From NCBI RefSeq assembly GCF_018437225.1, contig NZ_JAAMFI010000001.1:248001-312000 (forward strand): DNA of 64,000 bases, read 5' to 3'. Of this stretch, positions 8,375 through 16,616 are shown piece by piece (within the stretch, counting starts at the first letter, position 1; the number at the start of each line of letters is the position of its first letter). The notes below the pieces were generated by a model. The model saw only the letters and a program-made list of their open reading frames with translations, ran no database searches and had not been told where the DNA came from. Both the position numbers and the translations under genes were made by a program. This DNA is from Fructobacillus papyriferae (GTDB taxonomy: Bacteria > Bacillota > Bacilli > Lactobacillales > Lactobacillaceae).

Positions 8375-8386
8375 TAAGTAGACTTA
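8375..8386. promoter_or_regulatory. MarR-like palindrome TAAGTAGACTTA upstream of tenA
   Basis: Differs from the marR operator at 5357 by one base. It lies inside the thiamine operon between ykoC and tenA, where no terminator and no clear promoter are visible. It could give internal control of the tenA-thiDE-thiM half. Confidence 0.45.
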
Positions 8387-8416
8387 TCAAATCAGAACCA
8401 ATTAAGGAAGACACAG

Positions 8417-9073
8417 GTGAATAAGATGACGTTTATTGAACAGTTTAAAAAGATGATGCATGAGGCCATGCCCGCCTTCTTGGCCAATCCCTTCATTCAG
8501 AATTGTGAAGCCGGACGTGTGGATGCCCGGGCACTCTATACCTATATCGAACAAGACAATGTGTACCTGGCTGTTTATCTGCCTCTCTTTTCGAAGGGGT
8601 TGGATAATTTTGGTATTGATTCAAAGGCCTTGCGTCAGTTTGAAGGTGATCAAGAAACGAAACCACATTTAATGTTGCAAAAGTTGGCTGACGAAAAGAA
8701 TCCGGCCGCTAAGAAAAGCATTACTAAAAAATGGCTTCCGGCAACGAGCGCTTACCTGAAGCATATTCAGGATAGTCAAAAGGAAAATGACTTTATTTTC
8801 TTGTGTTCCTTGGCTGCCTGTCCATATGTGTATGGTTATTTAACAGAAAAAATGATCGCTGATGGACGAATGACGAAAGACAATCCCTTTTACCCTTGGT
8901 TTGACTTCTATAAGGGAACAGACGGTCAATTAATTGTTGACTTCATGAAGGTCTTAAAAGAAGAAGCGGATAAGGTGGATGAAGCGATACAATCACGGGG
9001 ATTAACTGCTTTTTACCAAGCTGTTCAGTTTGAAAACGATTTTTTTGCTCAATCGATGGAGAAGGAAGCATGA
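8417..9073 (+). CDS. tenA: Aminopyrimidine aminohydrolase / thiaminase II (TenA)
   Basis: 218 residues. TenA hydrolyses degraded thiamine and aminopyrimidines to hydroxymethylpyrimidine (HMP). The catalytic cysteine is seen in LAACPYVYG (Cys135), with the conserved YIEQDNVYL region at 43-51. A GTG start at 8417 is chosen because AAGGAAG (8404-8410) is 6 nt upstream; the ATG at 8426 is too far from it. It overlaps the ThiDE gene by 4 nt (ATGA). Placed after the YkoEDC importer, it feeds imported precursors to ThiD. Confidence 0.9.
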   Translation: MNKMTFIEQFKKMMHEAMPAFLANPFIQNCEAGRVDARALYTYIEQDNVYLAVYLPLFSKGLDNFGIDSKALRQFEGDQETKPHLMLQKLADEKNPAAKKSITKKWLPATSAYLKHIQDSQKENDFIFLCSLAACPYVYGYLTEKMIADGRMTKDNPFYPWFDFYKGTDGQLIVDFMKVLKEEADKVDEAIQSRGLTAFYQAVQFENDFFAQSMEKEA

Positions 9074-10533
9074 GGGGATCAAAACAATATCCAACTGCTT
9101 TAACCATTGCTGGATCTGATTCCGGCGGTGGGGCTGGAATGCAGGCCGATATAAAGACGATGCAACACTTTTTTGTTTATTCGACTAATGTTGTGGTTGG
9201 TTTGACGGCACAAAACACATTGGGCGTTCAGGGGGTCTATCCGACCGATCCAGTCGCCATTGCGGCTCAGTTTGAATCGGTCATGGCAGATTTTAGGATA
9301 AGAGCTGCAAAGACCGGTGCACTATTTGACGCCGTTCGTGTTCTTGAGGTTGCCAGGAACGTGGAACGTTTTCATATGAAGCAATTAGTCGTTGATCCGG
9401 TTATGGTGGCCAAGGGTGGCGCTTCCTTATTAGATGATAAAGGCGTGTTAGCAATGAAGAAAGAGCTGCTACCAAAAGCGTTATTGGTAACACCAAACAT
9501 CCCCGAAGCCGAATTACTGGCCGGCTTTGCGATCCGAACGAAAGCGGACATGGAAAAGGCGGCTCGACAGATTCAAAAACTTGGGGTCCCAAATGTCTTG
9601 GTGAAAGGGGGGCATCTCGAAGGCGAGGACTTGCTGAATTACGCTTTATTGGGTGAGGAATCCTTTTTTTTGACGGGGAAAAAGGTCGACACTATAAGAA
9701 AGCATGGCACCGGTGACACACTGTCTTCAGCCATCACGGCGATGCTGGCACAGGGAATCAGCCTCAAGCAAGCCATCGTAATTGCAAACGACTACATGAA
9801 CCGCATCATTGACCGCCCTCTTTTGATTGGTGAGGGACATGGGCCACTTAATCAGGCGCTTTGGCCAAATCCCAATCAGCGTTTGAAACGAAGCGGACAG
9901 GATTTTTCCTGTCAACTGATTATCGGTTTAGAAAATGTCGCTTTCGATCGTGCGAAATTCTTTGCTTTGGTTGAAAAAGCCTGTCTGGCGGGTGTTACAG
10001 TTGTTCAATACAGAGAAAAGGGGGTTGAAAGGCCGGATTTCTTAGAACAGCTTTCGGTGGCCAAGGCTTTAAAAGAAATTTGTCGCAAAACCAAAACGTT
10101 ATTTTTCATTGACGATAATGTTGATTTAGCCATTGCATCGGGTGCAGATGGGGTCCACGTCGGACAAGATGACACCAGTGTTCAGTCAATTGTACGAAGG
10201 GCTCCCGAACTATTCATCGGGCTCTCTGTTTCAACGATGGAAGAATTCGAAGCGAGTCGAGAAGATATGCCGTATTTGGCCTATATTGGGGTCGGGCCAG
10301 TCTTTGACACGACAACTAAAAAGGATGCGAAGCCGGCCATCGGGCTCAATGGGTTAGCAGTCCTTAAAGCGGCAGCAACTGTTCCGGTTATTGCCATTGG
10401 AGGTATTAACGAAAAAAACGCTAAGGCCGTTTATCAAGCAGGGGCAGACGGCGTAGCCGCTATCTCCTCCATTACAAAAAGTAAAAACCTAGTAAAAACA
10501 ATCCAACAACTTAGTCAGTCACAGGAGGAATAA
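9070..10533 (+). CDS. thiDE: Bifunctional HMP(-P) kinase / thiamine-phosphate synthase (ThiD-ThiE fusion)
   Basis: 487 residues, two enzymes in one chain. Residues 1-265 are ThiD, the HMP/HMP-P kinase: GSDSGGGAGMQADIKT near the start and KHGTGDTLSSAI at the anion hole. Residues about 275-487 are ThiE: VQYREKG, FFIDDNVDLAIASGADGVHVGQDD, GVGPVFDTTTKKDA and PVIAIGGI. ThiE joins HMP-PP with the thiazole phosphate to make thiamine phosphate. No stop or frameshift lies at the junction. The fusion keeps two consecutive pyrimidine steps together. Confidence 0.9.
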   Translation: MRGSKQYPTALTIAGSDSGGGAGMQADIKTMQHFFVYSTNVVVGLTAQNTLGVQGVYPTDPVAIAAQFESVMADFRIRAAKTGALFDAVRVLEVARNVERFHMKQLVVDPVMVAKGGASLLDDKGVLAMKKELLPKALLVTPNIPEAELLAGFAIRTKADMEKAARQIQKLGVPNVLVKGGHLEGEDLLNYALLGEESFFLTGKKVDTIRKHGTGDTLSSAITAMLAQGISLKQAIVIANDYMNRIIDRPLLIGEGHGPLNQALWPNPNQRLKRSGQDFSCQLIIGLENVAFDRAKFFALVEKACLAGVTVVQYREKGVERPDFLEQLSVAKALKEICRKTKTLFFIDDNVDLAIASGADGVHVGQDDTSVQSIVRRAPELFIGLSVSTMEEFEASREDMPYLAYIGVGPVFDTTTKKDAKPAIGLNGLAVLKAAATVPVIAIGGINEKNAKAVYQAGADGVAAISSITKSKNLVKTIQQLSQSQEE

Positions 10534-10536
10534 AGG

Positions 10537-11328
10537 ATGTCTTTTATCGAACGGATGCATCGACAAAAAGCCATGGTTATTATGAATGGCAACCATGTCA
10601 CAGAGCAGTTGGTAGCGGACGTGATCGCGTATTTAGGCGGGTCGCCATTAGTTGCAGAAGATGAACGTGATGACGAAGCACTGGTTTCCTTGGCTTCGGC
10701 CATTGTCTTGAACATGGGAACGGTGTCAAAACAAAGCCATCAGCGCTTGATTCACCTTGGCCGAGCTGCCAATTTGAACCAAAAACCGGTTGTCTTTGAT
10801 CCCGTTGGGGCCGGTGCGTCAACTTTACGAAAAAAACAAGCGGAAGCCATTATGGCCGCGGTGTCTGTCAAAGTTATTCGCGGCAACCTGAGCGAGATTG
10901 CTGCCCTTTTATCGGGTGAGTCCTCTCGTTTTGGAATTGACGCTACTAGTCATGCTGATGCTGTTCAAACTGCCTTGGACTATGCCCGTCTAAAAAAGGC
11001 ATGGGTGGTCATTTCGGGCCCTGTCGATACGGTTAGCGATGGGAAACGCGTGTTTCAAATCAAGAATGGTCATCCATATTTAGAAAAAAATGTTGGAATG
11101 GGGGATGCTTTGGATAGCATTTTGGCACTTGGATTAGTGCATACCACACGTTTTGAAGAATTTGTTCAAGTCGTGGCGATGTTACCGGTTGCAGCTGACC
11201 TCGTTATCAAGCAGTCAGCTGTTCGAGGACCAGCTTCTTTCAAGATGGCGTTGTTGGATAAACTAAGCCAGCTATCGCAAGCGGAATTGTTTGATGTTGC
11301 GCATATCAAAGAAGTTCCTGTGAATTAG
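10537..11328 (+). CDS. thiM: Hydroxyethylthiazole kinase
   Basis: 263 residues. It phosphorylates salvaged hydroxyethylthiazole for ThiE. Family marks: GGSPLVAEDERD near residue 30, KPVVFDPVGAGAS near 85, IRGNLSEIAAL near 110 and the kinase loop NVGMGDALDS near 185. The start has AGGAGGAATAAAGG upstream, 3 nt after thiDE. Last gene of the operon: with YkoEDC, TenA and ThiDE it gives salvage from both thiamine halves. No thiC or thiG is seen, fitting auxotrophy with salvage. Confidence 0.9.
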   Translation: MSFIERMHRQKAMVIMNGNHVTEQLVADVIAYLGGSPLVAEDERDDEALVSLASAIVLNMGTVSKQSHQRLIHLGRAANLNQKPVVFDPVGAGASTLRKKQAEAIMAAVSVKVIRGNLSEIAALLSGESSRFGIDATSHADAVQTALDYARLKKAWVVISGPVDTVSDGKRVFQIKNGHPYLEKNVGMGDALDSILALGLVHTTRFEEFVQVVAMLPVAADLVIKQSAVRGPASFKMALLDKLSQLSQAELFDVAHIKEVPVN

Positions 11329-11405
11329 TTGTTCATTTTTATGCTTTTCAAGCATTTCTTGTGATAATCTAGAGCTACGAACGAAAAGTAAACGAGGACG
11401 CACAC

Positions 11406-11798
11406 ATGCCATTAATGAAAATCGATTTAATCAAGAATCAATATCAGCCGGAAGAAATCAAGCAAATCATGCAACTGTCCTTTGACGTTGCCAAAGAAAC
11501 TTTGTCATTACCGGATCGCGACCGATTCCAAATCGTCACACAACACGAAGATTATGAAATTAACTTTCAAGACGTGGGGTTAGGTTACAAGCGAACGAAC
11601 AAGGCCTTGTTCTTTACGATTTTGTCAACTCCACGGCCAATGCCTGCTAAGAAAGCCTTCACCAAGAAGTTGGTCGAGAAATTGGCAAAAGAAGCCGATG
11701 TTCGTGATGAGGACGTCATCATTTCCTTTGTCACAAACCATGGAGAAGACTGGTCCTTTGGAAAGGGAAAGAATCATTTCTTAAATGGTGAACTGTGA
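11406..11798 (+). CDS. Tautomerase-superfamily protein
   Basis: 130 residues. Pro2, which becomes the N-terminal catalytic base once Met is removed, is present (MPLMKIDL). The length and the PEEIKQIMQLSFDVAKETL helix fit the 130-residue 4-oxalocrotonate-tautomerase-like / MSAD-like family, which carries two fused beta-alpha-beta units. Substrate unknown. ATG 11406 follows GAGGA with 7 nt; a GATAAT box with an upstream TG lies at 11363-11368. Monocistronic with its own terminator. Confidence 0.75.
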   Translation: MPLMKIDLIKNQYQPEEIKQIMQLSFDVAKETLSLPDRDRFQIVTQHEDYEINFQDVGLGYKRTNKALFFTILSTPRPMPAKKAFTKKLVEKLAKEADVRDEDVIISFVTNHGEDWSFGKGKNHFLNGEL

Positions 11799-11830
11799 AA
11801 AAAGGCAGGAGTAATCCTGTCTTTTTTTAA
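11798..11830 (+). terminator. Terminator after tautomerase gene
   Basis: AAAAAAGGCAGGA / TCCTGTCTTTTTTT hairpin. Confidence 0.8.
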
Positions 11831-11913
11831 TTTAGGGTGATGCTTTTAAAATCGAATAGCCCGTCATGACGAAATGGGGGAATCGTTTGACGCCAGAATG
11901 GTGATGACGACAA

Positions 11914-11955
11914 AAAAGCCGACAATTCATAGAAGAACTTGTCGACTTTTTGTTT
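11914..11955 (-). terminator. Terminator of malL
   Basis: Minus strand AAAAAGTCGACAA / TTGTCGGCTTTTTT hairpin 3' of malL; the plus strand also ends in T-runs, so it may work both ways. Confidence 0.75.
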
Positions 11956-11958
11956 GTT

Positions 11959-13644
11959 TTATTTTTTAATGCGGTAAACTTTTGATTCGAAAGGACGAAG
12001 GGTCTTACCTTCATCATCCTTGTAGTTGGAAATTAATCGTTCGGCATTTTCTGGTACTTGATAATCACGTTCAATGCTTTCTTCAACAAAGGAATTAATG
12101 ACTAGCAATTCTTCCTTTTCGCCAACTCGTTTGTAAGCGTAAACTTCTTCGTCATCCAAGTCCAACAATTCGTAGCGACCCGTCGTCACGATGTCCAAGT
12201 TGTGACGGAAGTTAATCAATTTTTGGTAGTGGTAGAAGACGGAATCTTCATCCGCCAATGCAGCGTCGACATTAATCTCTTCAAAATTATCGTTTAGCTT
12301 CAACCAAGGGGTGCCTTCAGTAAAGCCGGCATTCTTTCCGTTTGTCCACTGCATTGGGGTACGGGCGTTATCGCGGCCCTTGTAGTGAACGTAGGATAAC
12401 ATAGTATCAGCATCAACCAAGTGATCGCGGTCAACTAAGTATTTGCGCGCGTTTTTGATTTCGATGTCGTCGAAGTCGTCCCAACCGAAGTTCTTAGCGT
12501 TGGTCATTCCGATTTCTTGTCCTTGGTAGATGTAAGGTGTTCCTTGCATAAAGTGCAAAAGAGTGGCTAACATCTTAGCTGACTTGACTCGGAATTCAGG
12601 CTTGTCTGAACCAAAACGGGAGACAGAGCGCGGTTGATCGTGGTTTTCCCAGTAAAGGGAGTTCCAGGCGACACCGGCCATGGCGGTTTGCCATTTGGTG
12701 AGGTTTTCCTTTAAGCGTGGTAATGGCAAACGTTGATCATACCACTTCGTCAAAGCAGGTTCAGGGTTAGAATCCAATTCGACGTGTTCGAACTGGAAGA
12801 CCATGTTGACTTCGGAGCCATCCAAATTCGCATACTTTTTAGCGTTTTCAATATCAGTGGCGGAGGCCTCTCCAACCGTAATCATGTCCTTGTTGTTTAG
12901 AACCTTTTGTCGCATTTCTTGGATGAATTCATGGATTCGAGGACCATTGGCTACTCGTTCACCTGGATCAGCGTACTGGCTTCCTTCCATTACAGGACCG
13001 TCAGGCAATCCTGGACGCTTGGAGTAAAGGGAAATCGTGTCCATTCGGAAACCGTCAATACCACGGTCGACCCATGCGTTCATCATGTCGTAGATCGCTT
13101 GACGCAATTTTGGATTTTCCCAGTTCAGGTCAGGTTGGCCATCCGCAAAGAGTTTCAAGTAGTACTGACCGGTTGCTTCATCGAATTTCCAGGCCGGACC
13201 GGAGAAGTATGATCCCCAGTTGTTTGGTTCGTGACCATCAACTGGATCGCGCCAGATGTAGAAGTCACGTTTGTAGGCATCTTTGGAAGAACGGGACTCC
13301 ACGAACCATTGGTGTTGATCGGAAGAGTGGTTCACAACCAAGTCCATGACAACCTTGATACCGCGCGCGTGCGCTTCTTTAAGCAAGGTGTCAAAGTCGT
13401 CCATCGTACCAAATTCAGGGTTAATGGCTTCGTAATCTGAAATATCATAACCATTGTCCATGTTTGGTGACTTGTAAATTGGGTTTAGCCAGATGACGTC
13501 GGCTCCCAACTTTTTGACATAGTCTAAACGTGAGATAATTCCTTTCAAATCACCAATGCCATCGTTGTTCGAATCTTGGAAGGAACGGGGGTAGATTTGA
13601 TAAATGACGGCTTTTTGCCACCACTTGATTTGATTTTCTGTCAT
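11959..13644 (-). CDS. malL: GH13 subfamily 31 alpha-glucosidase (maltose type)
   Basis: 561 residues, full-length GH13. Region I DLVVNH at 101-106, nucleophile Asp202 in GFRMDT, acid/base Glu259 in VGEAS, third carboxylate Asp336 in ENHDQ. Thr203 follows the nucleophile. In this subfamily Val at that site marks alpha-1,6 (isomaltase) and Thr alpha-1,4 (maltase) preference, so maltose-type activity is inferred. The start has GGAGG upstream. It lies 95 nt downstream of the malT transporter, with a separate promoter and palindrome between. Confidence 0.88.
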   Translation of the reverse strand: MTENQIKWWQKAVIYQIYPRSFQDSNNDGIGDLKGIISRLDYVKKLGADVIWLNPIYKSPNMDNGYDISDYEAINPEFGTMDDFDTLLKEAHARGIKVVMDLVVNHSSDQHQWFVESRSSKDAYKRDFYIWRDPVDGHEPNNWGSYFSGPAWKFDEATGQYYLKLFADGQPDLNWENPKLRQAIYDMMNAWVDRGIDGFRMDTISLYSKRPGLPDGPVMEGSQYADPGERVANGPRIHEFIQEMRQKVLNNKDMITVGEASATDIENAKKYANLDGSEVNMVFQFEHVELDSNPEPALTKWYDQRLPLPRLKENLTKWQTAMAGVAWNSLYWENHDQPRSVSRFGSDKPEFRVKSAKMLATLLHFMQGTPYIYQGQEIGMTNAKNFGWDDFDDIEIKNARKYLVDRDHLVDADTMLSYVHYKGRDNARTPMQWTNGKNAGFTEGTPWLKLNDNFEEINVDAALADEDSVFYHYQKLINFRHNLDIVTTGRYELLDLDDEEVYAYKRVGEKEELLVINSFVEESIERDYQVPENAERLISNYKDDEGKTLRPFESKVYRIKK

Positions 13645-13695
13645 AAAAAACCTCCACTGTTTTTCACTGTTGACTTTTTTCGATTACGTGAGGCC

Positions 13696-13724
13696 ATTAT
13701 ACCGGACGTCAGGTATTCAGTAAA
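13696..13724 (-). promoter_or_regulatory. malL promoter with 18-bp palindrome
   Basis: Minus-strand TTTACT, 17-bp spacer, TATAAT (13696-13701). The spacer region is an 18-bp near-perfect palindrome on the plus strand, ATACCGGACGTCAGGTAT (13699-13716), one mismatched pair. A repressor site is plausible; the same CGG-TATAAT context recurs at other promoters here. Confidence 0.5.
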
Positions 13725-13738
13725 ACACAATTGCATCA

Positions 13739-15109
13739 TCAAGAACGGACGTCTTGATGATGGTCTGGCACAAGCCAAATACTGAAAGCGCCAAGCACAA
13801 AGCAGCTCGCACAAATATAAAACATGTTGGCCATTGATCCGCCAACTGCTTTTAGTAAAAGGAAAGAAAGACTTGATGCAACGATTTGCGGTAGGCAGAT
13901 GAAGCAATTATAAAGTCCCAGTAGGGTGCCGTTATTGTCTCCGGAAAGGGACTGCGTCAGAATGGTAAAGGGGATGGTAATAATGGCAATCCAGGCAACG
14001 CCAAAGAGAATGAATGCGATCACTGACGTCAAGCGGCAAGTCCCCAAAGCAATCATCAAAAAGCCAACTGCTCCCAGTAATAGGGAAAGAAAGTAAATGA
14101 GACGCCTTTTGCTGGCTTTGATTTTTGCAAAGAAAAGGCCAGTTAAAATTGAGACAACACAGTAGATTCCCTGAACAAAGCCAAACCAATTGCCAGCTTC
14201 TTGATACGCGGGAGTGGTTGGATCTGTTGTTTGCCAGATCTTTTCTGCTAAGGCGCCTGTTGAATAAGTCCACATATAAGGAATGGCGATCCAGACGAAG
14301 AAAGCGGCTAAGCCAAGTAACCAAAACGTTTTTGGGGCTCTTTTTAAAATTTCGCCCAGACCTTTGTCTTTGTGTGGTTCTTTCAACTTGTTATCCGAAA
14401 GGCCGTGATAACGGCGCAACTCTTCTGGAGAATATTCCTTGACGGTTAATACGGTAAAGCCGGTTGCGATAATTAAAATGACAGCCGCAATGTAATAAGA
14501 AATTCGAACGGATGGCGGTATTTCACCAATTTTGGCATGGTTGGCAACCCCAAGAGCAGTTAACAAGAAGGGGAAAGCAAAGGCAGTTAAGGCGCCAAGC
14601 GATCCCCAGACATTTTGCATGGACCAGAGCGTTTGGGCTTGCTCGTCATTGGCCATATCCGGGATGATCATTTTGAAAGGCTGCTGAATAACGTTACAGG
14701 ATAAGTCAATAAATAAGACCGTAACGCCCGCAAAAAGCAGCGCCGCCATGGAGCCGTAACCAAAGCCAAAGGAACCAGCGCTTGGCATCAAAAGTAAAAC
14801 GATGACAGCCACCGTTGTACCACCAATCAGATAGGGCATCCGACGGCCCAAGCGTGGTAACCAAGTCCGATCGGAGAAATAACCGATCAGTGGTTGCATG
14901 ATTAGCCCAGCCATTGGCGGCAAGATAAAGAAGAAGCCAAGCTGATTGGGATCCGCACCGATTGTTTGGAAGATTCGGCCCATTGTCCCTGTTTGCATGG
15001 CAAAGGCGATTTGGGTGCCAAAAAAGCCAAAAGTCATCAGAAAGATTTGCTTTTTAGAGAGGGTGGGCAAGCGATTCGTTGACCGATGTTGCTGGTTTTT
15101 GTTTTCCAT
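13739..15109 (-). CDS. malT: Maltose/disaccharide:H+ symporter (GPH/MFS, MalT-like)
   Basis: 456 residues, 12 predicted helices. The opening FGFFGTQIAFAMQTGTMGRIFQTIGADPNQLGFFFILPP and the RTWLPRLGRRMPYL loop are the marks of the sucrose/maltose symporter branch that sits beside malL or maltose phosphorylase in lactic acid bacteria. It supplies substrate for MalL directly downstream. A cre site and an inverted repeat lie at its promoter. No malR gene is adjacent, so the specific regulator would be elsewhere. Confidence 0.82.
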   Translation of the reverse strand: MENKNQQHRSTNRLPTLSKKQIFLMTFGFFGTQIAFAMQTGTMGRIFQTIGADPNQLGFFFILPPMAGLIMQPLIGYFSDRTWLPRLGRRMPYLIGGTTVAVIVLLLMPSAGSFGFGYGSMAALLFAGVTVLFIDLSCNVIQQPFKMIIPDMANDEQAQTLWSMQNVWGSLGALTAFAFPFLLTALGVANHAKIGEIPPSVRISYYIAAVILIIATGFTVLTVKEYSPEELRRYHGLSDNKLKEPHKDKGLGEILKRAPKTFWLLGLAAFFVWIAIPYMWTYSTGALAEKIWQTTDPTTPAYQEAGNWFGFVQGIYCVVSILTGLFFAKIKASKRRLIYFLSLLLGAVGFLMIALGTCRLTSVIAFILFGVAWIAIITIPFTILTQSLSGDNNGTLLGLYNCFICLPQIVASSLSFLLLKAVGGSMANMFYICASCFVLGAFSIWLVPDHHQDVRS

Positions 15110-15151
15110 TTTTTACGACCTCCTTATAAGTAGTCAAAATCAGGAAACATT

Positions 15152-15201
15152 GGTGAACATTTCTGTTCGCCCTTATAGTAAGCGCTTTCATAAACGGACA
15201 A
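15152..15201 (-). promoter_or_regulatory. malT promoter, cre site and operator
   Basis: Minus strand TTGTCC (15196-15201), 18-bp spacer, TATAAG (15172-15177). The cre-like AGTAAGCGCTTTCA (15177-15190; reverse complement TGAAAGCGCTTACT, one mismatch to consensus) fills the spacer. The inverted repeat GGTGAACA-N4-TGTTCGCC (15152-15171) covers the start site. Catabolite repression by CcpA plus a specific repressor is inferred. Confidence 0.65.
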
Positions 15202-15363
15202 CAGTGTTTGCTTGAAAAAATGGTGAATTTTAACTTAATGCGTATTAAAGAAACAAAAACGTGAAATTTGTATAATGACTCGGCAGCCACAGCATCTCCT
15301 GTTCGAAAGAAGTTCCTTTTGAAAAGCGGTATACTATTCTTAGATAGAATCTGGAGGGATTTA

Positions 15364-16221
15364 ATGCACAAACACAGTCGAATAAGAAATACAGCCATCA
15401 TTGCTTTGCTTCTCTTAATTGGCTATGCCGTCTTTCAGACGTTTTCAGCTCGGGAATTAGTTCCAAACCAAAAAAACAAGGCAACCAATCAAACCGCAAC
15501 GGTCTTCTTTCACGGATATGGGTCTTCTCGAAATGCTGAGAAATCGATGGCCCAGTATTTGATTGACCACAAGTATTCAAATCGCCGCAAGGATGTGACC
15601 GTTTTGGAAAATGGGCAGGTCGACATGGGACGTAAAATTACGGCCAGCGATCAGAATCCGTTGGTTCTTGTGCAGTTTGATAACAATAAGAACCAGGATT
15701 TTAATCAGACAGCCGAGTGGGTCAAAGCCATCATGACCAATTTGAAAAAAGAAGGGGTCAGCCAGGTGAACTTGGTCGGTCACTCGATGGGGAACATGGC
15801 CATCGCTTTTTATTTGATGAAGACAGCAAAGGCGGGGGATGAGTCATTGCCTACCGTTAAGAAGCAAATTGATCTTGCCGGGACTTATAATGGCCTGATG
15901 CTAACGGAACCGAATTCCAAGTCGGCGCTAAACGATAATGGCCAACCAAAGGAAGCTATGGACTACTTTAATCGGCTGCTGCCATTGCGGGATTATTACC
16001 AGCAACACAGTATCCAGGTACTAAACATCTACGGAAATTCGCAAGGGGCTGGACAAAACGATACAACGGTGTACAACAATTCTTCCAAATCATTGAAGTA
16101 TTTCGTCCAATCACCATCCACTTATCAAGAAAAGTTGATTACGGGAGCTGATGGTCAACACTCAAAACTTCACGAAAATAAAGAAGTGGATCAGGCAATG
16201 TTGGCATTTTTGAAGGAATAA
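15364..16221 (+). CDS. DUF915-family alpha/beta hydrolase, membrane-anchored/secreted
   Basis: 285 residues. A basic start and hydrophobic segment (about 10-25) look like a signal anchor. The catalytic elbow GHSMGN and a GYGSSRNAEKSMAQYL stretch identify the DUF915 hydrolases common in lactic acid bacteria; a C-terminal QHSKLHEN supplies the likely catalytic His. Substrate unknown. ATG 15364 follows GGAGGG. A paralogue lies at 36165-37001. Confidence 0.8.
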   Translation: MHKHSRIRNTAIIALLLLIGYAVFQTFSARELVPNQKNKATNQTATVFFHGYGSSRNAEKSMAQYLIDHKYSNRRKDVTVLENGQVDMGRKITASDQNPLVLVQFDNNKNQDFNQTAEWVKAIMTNLKKEGVSQVNLVGHSMGNMAIAFYLMKTAKAGDESLPTVKKQIDLAGTYNGLMLTEPNSKSALNDNGQPKEAMDYFNRLLPLRDYYQQHSIQVLNIYGNSQGAGQNDTTVYNNSSKSLKYFVQSPSTYQEKLITGADGQHSKLHENKEVDQAMLAFLKE

Positions 16222-16261
16222 TTTTTCTGGAGTTTAATCCTAAACCACATATAATGCTTAT

Positions 16262-16299
16262 CAAAAACGTCCGATTGAGAATTTCGGGCGTTTTTTATT
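16262..16299 (+). terminator. Terminator after DUF915 hydrolase
   Basis: AAAACGTCCGA / TCGGGCGTTTTTT hairpin. Confidence 0.75.
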
Positions 16300-16316
16300 T
16301 AATGTTTTCATTAGTA

Positions 16317-16427
16317 ATGGACACTTTAGCTGAAACGAACGGCTTGCAACTGAAAGGCAAACAAGTTGAAAAACGGTTAGTGCAAATGCAAGCAATTATC
16401 CTAGCAGGCATTTATAAAAGTGCCTAA
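16317..16427 (+). CDS. Possible 36-residue small protein
   Basis: ATG at 16317 to TAA 16425, bounded by stops just upstream. The product is polar at first (LQLKGKQVEKR) and ends in a hydrophobic, amphipathic stretch (MQAIILAGIYKSA). No clear ribosome site is visible. A strong terminator starts at its stop codon, implying a short transcript here. It could equally be the 3' end of a decayed gene or a small RNA. Not recognised. Confidence 0.25.
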   Translation: MDTLAETNGLQLKGKQVEKRLVQMQAIILAGIYKSA

Positions 16428-16428
16428 G

Positions 16429-16460
16429 AAGTCGATCCAGCTGGGTCGACTTTTTTTTCT
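16429..16460 (+). terminator. Strong terminator of an unassigned short transcript
   Basis: AAGTCGA / TCGACTT stem with an inner CCAGCTGG and a run of eight T. The preceding terminator is only 130 nt upstream, so something between the two is transcribed. Confidence 0.8.
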
Positions 16461-16467
16461 TAACAGC

Positions 16468-16497
16468 TTGTCAAATTTCTTAATGATTGGGTATAAT
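16468..16497 (+). promoter_or_regulatory. thiT promoter
   Basis: TTGTCA (16468-16473), 18-bp spacer, TATAAT (16492-16497), just ahead of the TPP riboswitch. Confidence 0.7.
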
Positions 16498-16521
16498 AGG
16501 TGTAACAAATGAATAACGTTT

Positions 16522-16602
16522 TGTTTAGGGGAGCTCTGGTGAGCTGAGAGTGCGAAAGCCGACCCTTTGAACCTGTTGTGTTAAGACACGCGTAGGGAAA
16601 AC
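16522..16602 (+). promoter_or_regulatory. TPP riboswitch of thiT
   Basis: AGGGGAGCTC, GCTGAGAGTGCG, GACCCTTTGAACCTG and ACGCGTAGGGA reproduce the THI element almost fully. P1 is TGTTT (16522-16526) with AAACA (16598-16602). Confidence 0.95.
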
Positions 16603-16616
16603 AGAAAAAATGACAA

